Assembly: GCF_001976065.1 (NCBI RefSeq)
Contig: NZ_MNAH01000002.1
Location: 1-64,000 of the forward strand
Source: Pseudomonas putida
Lineage (GTDB): Bacteria > Pseudomonadota > Gammaproteobacteria > Pseudomonadales > Pseudomonadaceae
Length of the DNA: 64,000 bases
Direction: 5' to 3'
Under the pieces are notes generated by a model. That model was not told where the DNA came from, did no database searches, and worked only from the letters and a program-made list of their open reading frames with translations. Position numbers and translations under genes: made by a program. Shown in pieces: positions 52,637-61,707 of the stretch; position 1 is the first letter of the stretch; every line of letters starts with the position of its first letter.

Positions 52637-53537
52637 GGGGGTTGCGCAAGGCCTTGCTTTGTGATCGCGCGATCTGCTGCTGCGCCAGGCCGATGAAGGC
52701 GCTCATGGCCGAGGTGATCATCGTGTCGTTGCGGCGGATGAACACCGTGGAGACATTGGCGAATTCCGGCGGCAGGGTGTGGCAGCGGATGGCGTGGCGC
52801 ACGCTGCAGTTCTCCGCGATGGCCTTGGGCAGCAAGGTCACGCCCATGCCCGCCGCCACACACGAGAGGATGCCGTCGAGGGTGCCCAGTTCCATGATCT
52901 GGTTCGGCACCAGGCCCACCTGGTAGAACCAGTTTTCCAGGGTCGAGCGATAGAAACAGCCGGTGCGGAACACCAGCACGGTCTGCTGGGGCATTTTCTC
53001 GATCAGCGCGGCCAGCGTTTCGAACTGGTTGCTACTGACCAGCACCAGCTCTTCTGAAAACACTTCTTCCTGGGCCAGTGCCGAGTTCTGGTGGAAGCCG
53101 CCGACGAAGGCGCCGTCGAGGCGATGGGCTTCAATCGCCTTGATCAACTCGACCGTGGTGCCGGTCAGCAACGACAACTGCACTTGCGGGTACTGCTCGC
53201 GGTACCGGGTCAGCACTTGCGGCAAGCGGATGGCGGCGGTGGTTTCCATCGAGCCCAAGCGCAGCAACCCTGACGGGCTGCCGGTGTCCATCAGGGCACT
53301 GCGGCTCTCATCGGTCAGTTGCAGGATGCGCCGCGCGTAGCCGAGGAAGGTCTCGCCCGCCGATGTCAGCACCACCCCGGACTTCTTGCGGATGAACAGC
53401 TCGCGATTGAGTTCGGCTTCCAGTTCCTTGACGCGCATGGTGACGTTGGACTGCACCGTATTAACCTGCAACGCGGCGGCGGTGAAGCTGCCCAGTTCGG
53501 CCACGGCGCAGAAAATCTTCAATTGGCGCATTTCCAT
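52632..53537 (-). CDS. LysR-family regulator 2
   Basis: 301 aa from ATG 53537; GGTGGTGA lies 5 bp upstream. The HTH (MRQLKIFCAVAELGSFTAAALQVNTVQSNVTMRVKELE, split across the two helices) and effector domain (LRLGSMETTAAIRLPQVLTRY, GMGVTLLPKAIAEN) resemble the LysR at 47835. Its stop codon is formed by a REP arm, so the last residues may differ in relatives. Divergent from the MOSC gene, with a 12-bp-arm inverted repeat between. It is probably one of the two regulators of the nitronate-type genes on either side. Confidence 0.92.
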   Translation of the reverse strand: MEMRQLKIFCAVAELGSFTAAALQVNTVQSNVTMRVKELEAELNRELFIRKKSGVVLTSAGETFLGYARRILQLTDESRSALMDTGSPSGLLRLGSMETTAAIRLPQVLTRYREQYPQVQLSLLTGTTVELIKAIEAHRLDGAFVGGFHQNSALAQEEVFSEELVLVSSNQFETLAALIEKMPQQTVLVFRTGCFYRSTLENWFYQVGLVPNQIMELGTLDGILSCVAAGMGVTLLPKAIAENCSVRHAIRCHTLPPEFANVSTVFIRRNDTMITSAMSAFIGLAQQQIARSQSKALRNPL

Positions 53538-53558
53538 GATTGTCACCACCCATCTTTA

Positions 53559-53591
53559 AAAGTGATTGTTGACATGCTTAACGATCACTTT
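53559..53591. promoter_or_regulatory. LysR-type inverted repeat
   Basis: AAAGTGATTGTT (53559-53570) and AACGATCACTTT (53580-53591) pair at 11 of 12 positions across 9 bp. It is centred 38 bp from the LysR start, the normal place for an autoregulatory site. GATCACTTTAC at its right end is 10/11 identical to the GATCATTTTAC core of the 25-bp element. Confidence 0.65.
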
Positions 53592-53653
53592 ACGGGCTTT
53601 TCCGCTGATTAGTAAAGTGGCCGTATCCAAGTAACTGAACGCGGTTTAAACCC

Positions 53654-54319
53654 ATGACACTGACTTCGAAAATCGACCATGTCTTCGCTGGAGGCCTGGG
53701 GGTATTGCAACCCGAAGGGCAGCGCACCGGCATCTTCAAGCAACGCCGCGCCGGCCCCGTGCGCGTGGAGTTGCAAGGGATCGTCGGCGACCAGCACGGC
53801 GACACCCGGGTGCACGGTGGCCCGGAAAAGGCCGTGCACCAGTATGCGGCGCAAAACTACCCGCGGCTGGCGCAGGCCTTTGTGCCCAGTGCCGGGCAAC
53901 TGGTGGCGGGGAGCCTGGGGGAGAACATTTCCGCGTTCGGGCTCTCGGAACTCAACGTGCACATCGGCGACGTGTTCCGTATCGGTAGCAGCGTGTTGCA
54001 GGTCTCCCAACCGCGCAGCCCGTGCTGGAAGATCAACCATCGTTTTGACGCCGAGCACCTGTCGATGTTCGTCGCCCGGGAGCGGATCACCGGTTGGTAT
54101 TACCGGGTACTCGAGCCGGGCTTGATGGAAGCGGGGGACCGAATCGAGTTGCTGGAACGCCACGACGATCGCTTTTCCATCGACCAGTTCTGGCAGGTGC
54201 AGTTGTCGCACCGGCCGGTGATCGACGATTTGCTGGCACTGGCAGCGACCCATGGCCTGGCCGCGGACTGGAAGCGCCGCCTGGGTGAGCGGGCGAAATG
54301 GTTGCTTCATAAAATATGA
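53654..54319 (+). CDS. MOSC-domain protein (YiiM-like)
   Basis: 221 aa. The MOSC core has GIVGDQHGDTRVHGGPEKAVHQY, GSLGENISAFG and the conserved sulfur-carrying Cys in QPRSPCWKI. A C-terminal 3-alpha segment follows (about 165-215), as in YiiM. YiiM-type proteins reduce N-hydroxylated bases using Moco; a role with N-oxygenated compounds would suit a nitronate context. It is divergent from LysR 2 and followed by the second 25-bp operator. Confidence 0.9.
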   Translation: MTLTSKIDHVFAGGLGVLQPEGQRTGIFKQRRAGPVRVELQGIVGDQHGDTRVHGGPEKAVHQYAAQNYPRLAQAFVPSAGQLVAGSLGENISAFGLSELNVHIGDVFRIGSSVLQVSQPRSPCWKINHRFDAEHLSMFVARERITGWYYRVLEPGLMEAGDRIELLERHDDRFSIDQFWQVQLSHRPVIDDLLALAATHGLAADWKRRLGERAKWLLHKI

Positions 54320-54327
54320 TTCTTAAG

Positions 54328-54352
54328 ATCATTAATCATCATTTTACATGAT
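54328..54352. promoter_or_regulatory. shared 25-bp operator, copy 2
   Basis: ATCATTAATC then ATCATTTTACATGAT; one mismatch to 48845-48869. It starts 9 bp after the MOSC stop and lies ~100 bp upstream of the semialdehyde dehydrogenase start. Confidence 0.75.
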
Positions 54353-54453
54353 TTCTCGGCGGACCTACCTTGGCCGTGTCGGGAGCGCTCAACAGCCCCC
54401 CGACCTGACAACTACAAGAGATGGCTCTTATCCACCACCAGGGGACACCCGCC

Positions 54454-55971
54454 ATGAGCACCCAGCCTGCAGACATCGCACATTACATTCACGGTCGCCC
54501 GACACCAGGGACTTCCAGTCGCTCGCAGTCCGTCACCAATCCCGCCACCGGTTCGGTGATCGGCAAGGTGGCCCTGGCCAACGCCGCTGACGTTGACGCC
54601 GCGGTGCAGTCGGCCGCCGCCGCATTTCCAGCCTGGTCGGCGACGCCGCCGCTGCGCCGCGCGCGCGTCCTGTTCAAGTTCCTCGCGCTGCTCAATGAGC
54701 ACCGCGACACCCTGGCGCGGATGATCACCACCGAACATGGCAAGGTCTTCACCGATGCCCAGGGCGAAGTGACGCGTGGCATCGAGGTCGTCGAGTTCGC
54801 CTGTGGCATCCCGCAACTGCTCAAGGGCGACTACACCGAGCAGGTCTCGACCAACATCGACAACTGGACAATGCGCCAGTCCCTGGGCGTGGTGGCCGGT
54901 ATCACACCGTTCAACTTCCCGGTGATGGTGCCAATGTGGATGTTCCCGGTGGCCATCGCCTGTGGTAACACCTTCGTGCTCAAGCCAAGCCCGATCGACC
55001 CTTCACCGACGCTGCTGATCGCCGAGCTGTTCAAGGAAGCCGGGCTGCCGGACGGTGTGTTCAATGTGGTGCAAGGCGACAAGGAAGCCGTGGATGCCTT
55101 GCTCGATCACCCTGAAGTCAAGGCCGTGAGCTTTGTCGGCTCGACGCCGATCGCCAACTACATCTATGAGACCGGAGCCCGCCGCGGCAAGCGCGTGCAG
55201 GCACTGGGCGGGGCGAAGAACCACATGGTGGTGATGCCCGATGCCGACGTCGACCAAGTGGTCGACGCGCTGATCGGCGCGGCGTTCGGCTCTGCTGGCG
55301 AGCGCTGCATGGCGATCTCGGTGGCGGTGTTTGTCGGCGATGTGGCCGACAAAGTACTGCCGAAACTGGTGGAGCGAACGCGCACGATGAAGATCCTCGA
55401 GGGCATGAACCTGGCCGCCGAAATGGGCCCGATCGTCTCGCAAGCGGCGCATCAGCGCATCACTGGCTACATCGAACAAGGCATCGACGAAGGCGCGCAG
55501 ATGTTGGTCGACGGCCGTGGCTTTGATGGCTCGCAGGCCGGTGCCGACTGCGCCGGCGGCTTCTGGCTCGGTGGCACGGTGTTCGACCATGTCACCCCCG
55601 AGATGAAGATCTACAAGGAAGAAATCTTCGGACCGGTGCTGGCGTGCATGCGCGTCAAGGACTTTGCCGCGGCGGTCGATCTGGTCAACGCCCATGAGTT
55701 CGGCAACGGCACGGCGTGCTACACCCGCGACGGTCACATCGCCCGCGAATTCGCCAGCCGCATCCAGGTGGGTATGGTCGGCATCAACGTGCCGATTCCG
55801 GTACCGATGGCGTGGCACGGTTTTGGGGGCTGGAAGCGTTCGTTGTTCGGTGACATGCACGCCTACGGCGAAGAGGGTGTGCGCTTCTACACCAGGCAGA
55901 AGTCGGTCATGCAGCGCTGGCCGAACAGCATTGCCAAGGGCGCCGAGTTTGCCATGCCGACCTCAAAGTAG
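54454..55971 (+). CDS. mmsA: CoA-acylating (methyl)malonate-semialdehyde dehydrogenase
   Basis: 505 aa from ATG 54454 with AGGGGA upstream. ALDH features are [55 protein letters not shown] in place of the usual Glu-containing ELGG (a hallmark of the CoA-dependent MMSDH branch) and the nucleophile in [10 protein letters not shown]. It converts malonate semialdehyde to acetyl-CoA, or methylmalonate semialdehyde to propionyl-CoA, with loss of CO2. No valine-pathway mmsB or other valine gene is adjacent; instead nitronate monooxygenases flank it. That favours malonate semialdehyde from propionate-3-nitronate as substrate (inference). Confidence 0.93.
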   Translation: MSTQPADIAHYIHGRPTPGTSSRSQSVTNPATGSVIGKVALANAADVDAAVQSAAAAFPAWSATPPLRRARVLFKFLALLNEHRDTLARMITTEHGKVFTDAQGEVTRGIEVVEFACGIPQLLKGDYTEQVSTNIDNWTMRQSLGVVAGITPFNFPVMVPMWMFPVAIACGNTFVLKPSPIDPSPTLLIAELFKEAGLPDGVFNVVQGDKEAVDALLDHPEVKAVSFVGSTPIANYIYETGARRGKRVQALGGAKNHMVVMPDADVDQVVDALIGAAFGSAGERCMAISVAVFVGDVADKVLPKLVERTRTMKILEGMNLAAEMGPIVSQAAHQRITGYIEQGIDEGAQMLVDGRGFDGSQAGADCAGGFWLGGTVFDHVTPEMKIYKEEIFGPVLACMRVKDFAAAVDLVNAHEFGNGTACYTRDGHIAREFASRIQVGMVGINVPIPVPMAWHGFGGWKRSLFGDMHAYGEEGVRFYTRQKSVMQRWPNSIAKGAEFAMPTSK

Positions 55972-55990
55972 CGGTTTACGCTTTCGGGCC

Positions 55991-56030
55991 GCTGGACAGC
56001 GTGCAAGCGCCGGCTCGCACGCTATCCAGC
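55991..56030 (+). terminator. hairpin between mmsA and NMO copy 2
   Basis: GCTGGACAGCGTGC pairs with GCACGCTATCCAGC with one mismatch. It lies 20 bp after the mmsA stop and is followed by GTTCGCTTTC. Likely partial terminator or processing site. Confidence 0.55.
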
Positions 56031-56063
56031 GTTCGCTTTCATTCATCAGGTTCAGGTGCTGCC

Positions 56064-57113
56064 ATGTCCAATCCTCTGTTGTCCCTTTTGAACATCGAAC
56101 TGCCGATCATTCAATCGCCGATGGTAGGCGTTTCCACCCCCAGTCTTGCGGCGGCGGTGTCCAATGCCGGCGGGTTGGGTTCCATTGGCATTGGCGCGAG
56201 CAGTGTCGAGCAGGCGCGGGCCATGCTGCGCGAGACGGCGGCACAGACCGGCAAACCCTTCAATGTGAATGTGTTCTGTCACCAGCCCGCTGTTCGGGAC
56301 GTCGCGCGGGAATCGCAATGGCTGCAATCGCTGGCTGGTTTTTTCGACGAATTTGGCGCCGAGGCGCCCGTTTCGTTGCGGGAAATCTACACCTCGTTTG
56401 TCGAGGATGCCGGGATGCTGCAAATGCTGCTGGAAGAAAAACCGGCGGTGGTGAGCTTCCATTTCGGCCTGCCTGCGCAACCGGCCATCGATGCACTCAA
56501 GGCCGCCGGTATCCTGCTGCTGTGTTCCGTGACCAGCCTGGCCGAAGCGCTGGCGGCTGAGCAGGCGGGAGTGCATGCACTGGTGGCTCAGGGGTACGAG
56601 GCCGGTGGGCATCGCGGGGTTTTCGATCCGCAGCAGGACTTGCAGATGGGCACCCTGGCCCTGGTGCGTGTACTGGCCCAGGCCTGCCGCCTGCCGGTGA
56701 TTGCCGCGGGCGGTATCATGGACGGTGCGGGCATCAACGCCGTCATCGCGTTGGGCGCCAGTGCCGCGCAACTGGGCACGGCGTTCATTCTCTGCCCGGA
56801 GTCGTCCGCGAACGGCGCTTATCGCGAAGCGCTCAAAGGGCCACGCGCGCACCAGACGCGCGTCACGAGTGTCATTTCCGGCCGCCCGGCCCGGGGCATG
56901 GTCAATCGCAACTTCACCAGCCTCGAGGTGGCAGGCATCGAATTGCCGGACTACCCGCTCACCTATGACGCCAACAAGGCGCTCAATGCCGCCGCGGCGG
57001 CCCGGGCGAATACCGATTTTGCCGTGCAATGGGCCGGGCAGGGGGCACCGCTGGCGCGGGAGTTGCCGGCTGCCGCGTTGGTGGAGCTGCTGGCGGCCGA
57101 GATGAAATCCTGA
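56064..57113 (+). CDS. nitronate monooxygenase family, copy 2
   Basis: 349 aa from ATG 56064. Class I-like features are [31 protein letters not shown], split over 11-45, NVNVFCHQP, the catalytic [45 protein letters not shown] divided around residue 225, and [16 protein letters not shown]. It differs clearly from copy 1, so the two may act on different nitronates or chain lengths. It follows mmsA by 92 bp with a hairpin between. Confidence 0.9.
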   Translation: MSNPLLSLLNIELPIIQSPMVGVSTPSLAAAVSNAGGLGSIGIGASSVEQARAMLRETAAQTGKPFNVNVFCHQPAVRDVARESQWLQSLAGFFDEFGAEAPVSLREIYTSFVEDAGMLQMLLEEKPAVVSFHFGLPAQPAIDALKAAGILLLCSVTSLAEALAAEQAGVHALVAQGYEAGGHRGVFDPQQDLQMGTLALVRVLAQACRLPVIAAGGIMDGAGINAVIALGASAAQLGTAFILCPESSANGAYREALKGPRAHQTRVTSVISGRPARGMVNRNFTSLEVAGIELPDYPLTYDANKALNAAAAARANTDFAVQWAGQGAPLARELPAAALVELLAAEMKS

Positions 57114-57181
57114 GTGCAGTCCTGTCACGGTTTTGTTGTAACTTGGGCGACAGGATTGAATCGGTTTCCCAAGGATTAACC

Positions 57182-57736
57182 ATGACATTGACGTGCGAAA
57201 GGTTGGTCGACATCGCGATGACCAACTCCATCAATGCTGAATTGATTTCACGCTTGCCCGGACTCGGCCTGGATCAATGCATGCTCACGGCAGGCTGCCT
57301 GTTCCAGGCGGTATGGAATGAAAGGGCGCAGCGCGATACTGGCTGGGGCGTGAAGGATTACGACGTTTTCTACTTTGATACAGACCTGTCCTGGGAGGCC
57401 GAGAACGAGGTCATCCTGCGGGCTCGATCGCTGTTCCAGGACCTTGGAGTCAACGTCGAATTTAAGAATCAGGCACGCGTGCACCTTTGGTACGGCCAGC
57501 GCTTTGGCGGGACTTACCCCAGGCTTGAGTCGGCCAGGGACGGGGTTGATCGTTATCTGGTGGCGGGCACCTGCATCGGCCTGGATGTCGCCAGCGGCGA
57601 GGTCTATGCCCCCTATGGCCTGGCGGATGTCGACCAGGGCGTGTTGCGCATCAATCCGGCAAACCCCAGGCCCGAGCTGTTCGAGCAGAAGGCGAAAAGT
57701 TATCAGGAACGCTGGCCATGGTTGAGGATTATGTAA
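57182..57736 (+). CDS. nucleotidyltransferase family protein (PF06042-like)
   Basis: 184 aa from ATG 57182 with AAGGA ahead. The minimal nucleotidyltransferase pattern is LTAGCLFQAVWN and WGVKDYDVFYFDTDLSWEAEN with an Asp pair (KDYDVFYFD). Another conserved segment is NQARVHLWYGQRFG. The family is common and uncharacterised; the fold suggests nucleotidyl transfer. Standing alone between NMO copy 2 and a REP doublet. Confidence 0.88.
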   Translation: MTLTCERLVDIAMTNSINAELISRLPGLGLDQCMLTAGCLFQAVWNERAQRDTGWGVKDYDVFYFDTDLSWEAENEVILRARSLFQDLGVNVEFKNQARVHLWYGQRFGGTYPRLESARDGVDRYLVAGTCIGLDVASGEVYAPYGLADVDQGVLRINPANPRPELFEQKAKSYQERWPWLRIM

Positions 57737-57748
57737 GACAAAGCGCCC

Positions 57749-57834
57749 CTGTAGGAGCTGGCTTGCCAGCGATGGGGCCCGAAAGGTCAATTCACCCTTC
57801 GAGGCCGCCTTCGCTGGCAAGCCAGCTCCTACAG
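57749..57834. repeat. REP doublet (CTGTAGGAGCTGGCTTGCC family)
   Basis: Perfect 24-bp inverted arms (57749-57772, 57811-57834), the second followed by TTTTTT, so the outer stem could also terminate transcription of the nucleotidyltransferase gene. Confidence 0.9.
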
Positions 57835-57865
57835 TTTTTTGCGCAGGGCGTTGGACGACTCGCCG

Positions 57866-58072
57866 TCAGGCTATGAAGGCCGACGTCTGCACAAGGTTGT
57901 TATCCTGGGCCGCAGCGACAAGGTGCAAAGGCACATGCGGTTGCTCGGCGGGGGTGACAATTTCAAAGCTTCCAACAATATGAAGCTGTCGCTCGCTCAG
58001 TCCGGTCGACTCTTGTTCCTTTGCCTTAGCCATTCTCGCGTGGTTCGCTGCGATTTCGTTGAGAGTTGACAC
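57866..58072 (-). CDS. small hypothetical protein
   Basis: 68 aa from GTG 58072, chosen because GGAG lies 7 bp upstream. It begins MSTLNEIAANHARMAKAKEQ and is hydrophilic with no signal peptide. No family is recognised. Codon use is less GC-biased than in its neighbours. The ~190 bp between it and the outer-membrane gene (58073-58263) hold no clear feature. Confidence 0.5.
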   Translation of the reverse strand: MSTLNEIAANHARMAKAKEQESTGLSERQLHIVGSFEIVTPAEQPHVPLHLVAAAQDNNLVQTSAFIA

Positions 58073-58263
58073 GTTACATCTCCGGTGACTGACCAAGCGT
58101 ATTGCTGGAGTCCTTAAGCGTTGATTGGATGGCCGTCGCGTCAGTTTTATGTCGTTCGCGACGGCTAACGCGGGCCGGTGCAATCCTTACGCCAGAGAAG
58201 GCCAGGATTTTCTGCGGCGATATCATTTGCGACGAAAGGTTATGGGCAAGGTTTGGAATCGGG

Positions 58264-59010
58264 TCAAAACACGATGCCAATCTTTGCGCCGTACTCGTCT
58301 CGGGTCTGTTTGTCGAAGTCGGTAAACTGAAACTGACCGTCCGTTTCATATTCGTACCGGTTGAAGTAAAGGCTTGCAATCACGGGAACCGACCCTTGCT
58401 GGTTGAACAGCCAACTCAGCTCTACAAAAGGATTGGTGGTGTCTTCAAGGTCCAGCTCCTGACTGCCTACATCATTGATTTCCAACTGCGAGTCGCCGTC
58501 AATAACTTGCCGAACACCTGCTTCCAGGCGCAAAGTCGAATTGCTGAAGGCGTGGTTGTAGCCCAGCGCCAATTTAGCGAAGGGGGTGCGATTGGTGAGG
58601 TTTATGTCGTACTTGTTAAAGTCCGGGTCATAACGGTTCCATTTATAGCCAGCTCCGATCAAAACGTCTAAAAAATTCTCGGTATCCAAGGCCAGCCTCC
58701 AGCCAAGGTCCAGGTCGGCCTGGCCATCGCTGACGCGCTGATGCTTTTCTTCTGAGTACTGACCGGTGATTTCCGCTTGATACACAAGGCCGGCCCCGCC
58801 GGTCATCTTGTTGCCGAAGTTCAGGAACAGTCCCGCCTCCGGGATATGCTCTGTACTGGTGGTTCCACTACCGGTGAACTCCAGTTCGCTATAACTCCCC
58901 AATAGGCCGACGGCAAAAACAGGTGCTTGGGAAGGCGTTGCGCAAGTGATTGGCGGGGCGAGGCCCGCAAGCAGGGAAGTGACAACAGCAGCAAGACTGG
59001 TTCTATTCAT
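58264..59010 (-). CDS. outer-membrane beta-barrel protein
   Basis: 248 aa; GGAG 5 bp before the ATG. The signal peptide is at about 1-24 (cleavage near TCA-T). Alternating strands such as GLVYQAEITGQYSE and VIASLYFNRYEYET, and a final KIGIVF with terminal Phe, indicate an 8-10-strand barrel of the OmpW/OmpA-like or autotransporter-like class. Function unknown. Divergent from the carboxynorspermidine gene pair. Confidence 0.8.
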   Translation of the reverse strand: MNRTSLAAVVTSLLAGLAPPITCATPSQAPVFAVGLLGSYSELEFTGSGTTSTEHIPEAGLFLNFGNKMTGGAGLVYQAEITGQYSEEKHQRVSDGQADLDLGWRLALDTENFLDVLIGAGYKWNRYDPDFNKYDINLTNRTPFAKLALGYNHAFSNSTLRLEAGVRQVIDGDSQLEINDVGSQELDLEDTTNPFVELSWLFNQQGSVPVIASLYFNRYEYETDGQFQFTDFDKQTRDEYGAKIGIVF

Positions 59011-59280
59011 GAGAACTCCATCAGCGCGTTACTGGTCCGTAGTGGACCTGTCACTAACAACAATAGTCGGTTTTGGTGCGGCGTTAGACCGGTCGTCGGC
59101 GTGAACGAAAAAAAGATGGCATTTCGCCTTGACGTCATCTTTCTGTCGCCTGCCTATGCGATTTTGCAGGGTCGTAAAGGGAATCCTGTCCGACGAACTG
59201 TGCTTCTGCTCTTTCGATCTGTGCCCAGTGCGGGCACAATGCGCATCCTTTTTTTGGCTGGCCTTGCCGGAGGCCTCGAA

Positions 59281-60378
59281 ATGATCAAAACGCCGTACTA
59301 CCTCATCGACAAGCAAAAGCTGCTGGGCAACATGGAAAAGATTGCCTACGTGCGCGAACAGTCCGGGGCCAAGGCCCTGCTGGCGCTCAAGTGCTTCGCC
59401 ACCTGGTCGGTGTTTGACCTGATGCAGCAGTACATGGATGGCACCACGTCGTCGTCGCTCTACGAGCTCAAGCTCGGCCGGCAGAAGTTCGCGGGCGAGA
59501 CTCACGCCTACAGCGTCGCCTGGGCCGATGACGAAATCGAGGAGATGCTCGACAACTGCGACAAGATCATCTTCAACTCCATCGGCCAATTGCAGCGCTA
59601 CACTGAAGCCTCTGCAGGCAAGGTCCGTGGCCTGCGGGTCAACCCGCAGGTGAGCAGCTCCGATTACCTGCTGGCCGACCCGGCACGGCCTTTCAGCCGC
59701 CTGGGCGAGTGGGACCCGGTGAAGATCGAGCAGGTCATCGAGCAGATCTCCGGCTTCATGTTCCACAACAACTGCGAGAACGGCGACTTCGGCCTGTTCG
59801 ACCAGATGCTGTGCACCATCGAAGAGCGTTTCGGCCACCTGCTGCACAAGGTCGAGTGGGTCAGCCTCGGTGGCGGCATTCACTTCACCGGTGAAGGCTA
59901 CGCACTGGATGAGTTTTGCGCGCGTCTCAAGGCGTTCTCGCAGAAGTACGGCGTGCAGGTTTACCTGGAGCCAGGCGAAGCGGCCATCACCCAGAGTGCG
60001 TCGCTGGAAGTCACCGTGCTCGACACCCTCTACAACGGCAAGCACCTGGCGGTCGTGGACAGTTCCATCGAAGCGCACATGCTCGATCTTTTGATCTACC
60101 GCCTGAACGCCAAGCTGGCCCCAGGCGAGGGTGAGCACACCTACATGGTGTGCGGCAAATCCTGCCTGGCCGGCGATATTTTCGGTGAGTACCAGTTTGA
60201 TCGCCCACTGGCCATTGGCGACCGCCTGTCGTTCGTTGACGCCGCGGGCTACACCATGGTCAAGAAGAACTGGTTCAACGGCCTTAAAATGCCGTCCATC
60301 GTAGTGAAACAACTCGACGGTACTGTCGAGGTGGTTCGTGAGTTCGGTTACAACGACTATATGTCCAGCCTCTCGTAA
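59281..60378 (+). CDS. nspC: carboxynorspermidine/carboxyspermidine decarboxylase
   Basis: 365 aa from ATG 59281, GGAGG 9 bp upstream. Alanine-racemase-fold PLP decarboxylase: K37 in LLALKCFATW is the PLP lysine, HNNCENGDF, GGGIHFTGEGY, and the second-domain VCGKSCLAGDIFGEY with the shared active-site Cys. It removes CO2 from carboxyspermidine or carboxynorspermidine to give (nor)spermidine. The dehydrogenase that makes its substrate follows by 27 bp. Confidence 0.95.
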   Translation: MIKTPYYLIDKQKLLGNMEKIAYVREQSGAKALLALKCFATWSVFDLMQQYMDGTTSSSLYELKLGRQKFAGETHAYSVAWADDEIEEMLDNCDKIIFNSIGQLQRYTEASAGKVRGLRVNPQVSSSDYLLADPARPFSRLGEWDPVKIEQVIEQISGFMFHNNCENGDFGLFDQMLCTIEERFGHLLHKVEWVSLGGGIHFTGEGYALDEFCARLKAFSQKYGVQVYLEPGEAAITQSASLEVTVLDTLYNGKHLAVVDSSIEAHMLDLLIYRLNAKLAPGEGEHTYMVCGKSCLAGDIFGEYQFDRPLAIGDRLSFVDAAGYTMVKKNWFNGLKMPSIVVKQLDGTVEVVREFGYNDYMSSLS

Positions 60379-60405
60379 GCTGGCTGAGAAGGAGAGAGAG
60401 AAAAA

Positions 60406-61650
60406 TTGAAGAAGAACGTACTTATCATTGGTGCAGGAGGTGTCGCCAAGGTGGTGGCCCACAAGTGCGCGCAGCACAACGACGAACTCGGTCGTATTGC
60501 TATCGCGTCGCGCAACATCTCCAAATGCCAGGCCATCATCGACAGCGTCAAGGCCAAGGGCAGCCTCAAACAGCCCGCTGAAATCAAGGCATTCACCCTC
60601 AATGCCCTGGACGTCGAGGCGACCAAGACGCTGATTCGCGAAACCGAATCGCAGATCGTCATCAACGTCGGTTCCGCTTTCCTCAACATGTCGGTGCTGC
60701 GTGCCTGCATCGATACCGGCGTGGCCTACCTGGACACCGCCATTCACGAAGAACCGGGCAAGATTTGCGAGACGCCGCCCTGGTATGGCAACTACGAGTG
60801 GAAACACCTCGAGGAATGCCAACAAAAGAACGTGACCGCCATTCTTGGCGTGGGCTTCGATCCGGGCGTGGTCAACGCCTATGCGGCCCTGGCCAAGCAA
60901 CAGTATTTCGACAGCATTGATTCGATCGACATTCTCGATGTCAATGCCGGTTCCCATGGCAAGTATTTCGCCACCAATTTCGATCCGGAAATCAATTTCC
61001 GCGAGTTCACCGGGCAGGTGTGGAGCTGGCAGGACAGCCAGTGGACCAGCAACACCATGTTCGAAGTCAAGCGCACCGATGACTTGCCAGTGGTAGGTTC
61101 GCAGAACCTGTACCTGACCGGTCACGATGAAGTGCACTCCCTGTCCAAGAACCTTGGCGTGCCCAACGTGCGGTTCTGGATGAGCTTTGGCGAGCACTAC
61201 ATCAATGTGTTCACCGTGCTCAGGAATCTCGGCCTGCTCTCCGAGCAACCGGTCAAGACCGCCGAAGGCCTGGAAGTCGTGCCGCTCAAAGTGGTCAAGG
61301 CCGTGCTGCCTGACCCGAGCTCGCTGGCCCCTGGCTACACCGGCAAGACCTGCATCGGTGACCTGGTCAAGGGCACCAAGGATGGCCAGCCGCGCGAAGT
61401 GTTCATCTACAACGTCGCGGATCACGAGGAAGCCTTTGCCGAAACCGACAGCCAGGGCATTTCCTACACCGCCGGCGTTCCACCGGTGGCTGCAGCCCTG
61501 CTGGTAGCCCGTGGCGAGTGGGACGTGCAGCGCATGGTCAACGTCGAGGAGCTGCCAGCCGAGGCGTTCCTCAAGGCGTTGGACGTGATGGGCCTGCCGA
61601 CCCGCATCAAGGACGAGCACGGCGACCGTGCGTGGGACTGCAACGCCTAA
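60406..61650 (+). CDS. carboxynorspermidine dehydrogenase (saccharopine dehydrogenase family)
   Basis: 414 aa from a TTG start after GGAGAGAGAG. The Rossmann motif VLIIGAGGVAKVVAHKCAQ opens the protein; ILGVGFDPGVVNAY and TAGVPPVAAALLVARGEWD are typical of the family. It condenses aspartate semialdehyde with a diamine (putrescine or diaminopropane) and reduces the imine with NADPH. With NspC it forms the decarboxylase-type alternative polyamine pathway. A perfect hairpin follows. Confidence 0.94.
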   Translation: MKKNVLIIGAGGVAKVVAHKCAQHNDELGRIAIASRNISKCQAIIDSVKAKGSLKQPAEIKAFTLNALDVEATKTLIRETESQIVINVGSAFLNMSVLRACIDTGVAYLDTAIHEEPGKICETPPWYGNYEWKHLEECQQKNVTAILGVGFDPGVVNAYAALAKQQYFDSIDSIDILDVNAGSHGKYFATNFDPEINFREFTGQVWSWQDSQWTSNTMFEVKRTDDLPVVGSQNLYLTGHDEVHSLSKNLGVPNVRFWMSFGEHYINVFTVLRNLGLLSEQPVKTAEGLEVVPLKVVKAVLPDPSSLAPGYTGKTCIGDLVKGTKDGQPREVFIYNVADHEEAFAETDSQGISYTAGVPPVAAALLVARGEWDVQRMVNVEELPAEAFLKALDVMGLPTRIKDEHGDRAWDCNA

Positions 61651-61656
61651 GGACTG

Positions 61657-61684
61657 TGTAGGAGCGAGCTTGCTCGCTCCTACA
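61657..61684. terminator. palindromic hairpin after polyamine operon
   Basis: TGTAGGAGCGAGC and GCTCGCTCCTACA form a perfect 13-bp stem with a TT loop. It resembles a fused REP pair and lies between convergent genes. Confidence 0.75.
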
Positions 61685-61707
61685 TTGGATCAGCAGTGCC
61701 GATTCAA

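Noticed and set aside
59029..61620. Very long open frame on the minus strand opposite the nspC and carboxynorspermidine dehydrogenase genes
   Set aside because: Its translation is His/Val/Asp-rich without family motifs. It mirrors GC-ending codons of the two well-supported plus-strand genes and has no ribosome-binding site.
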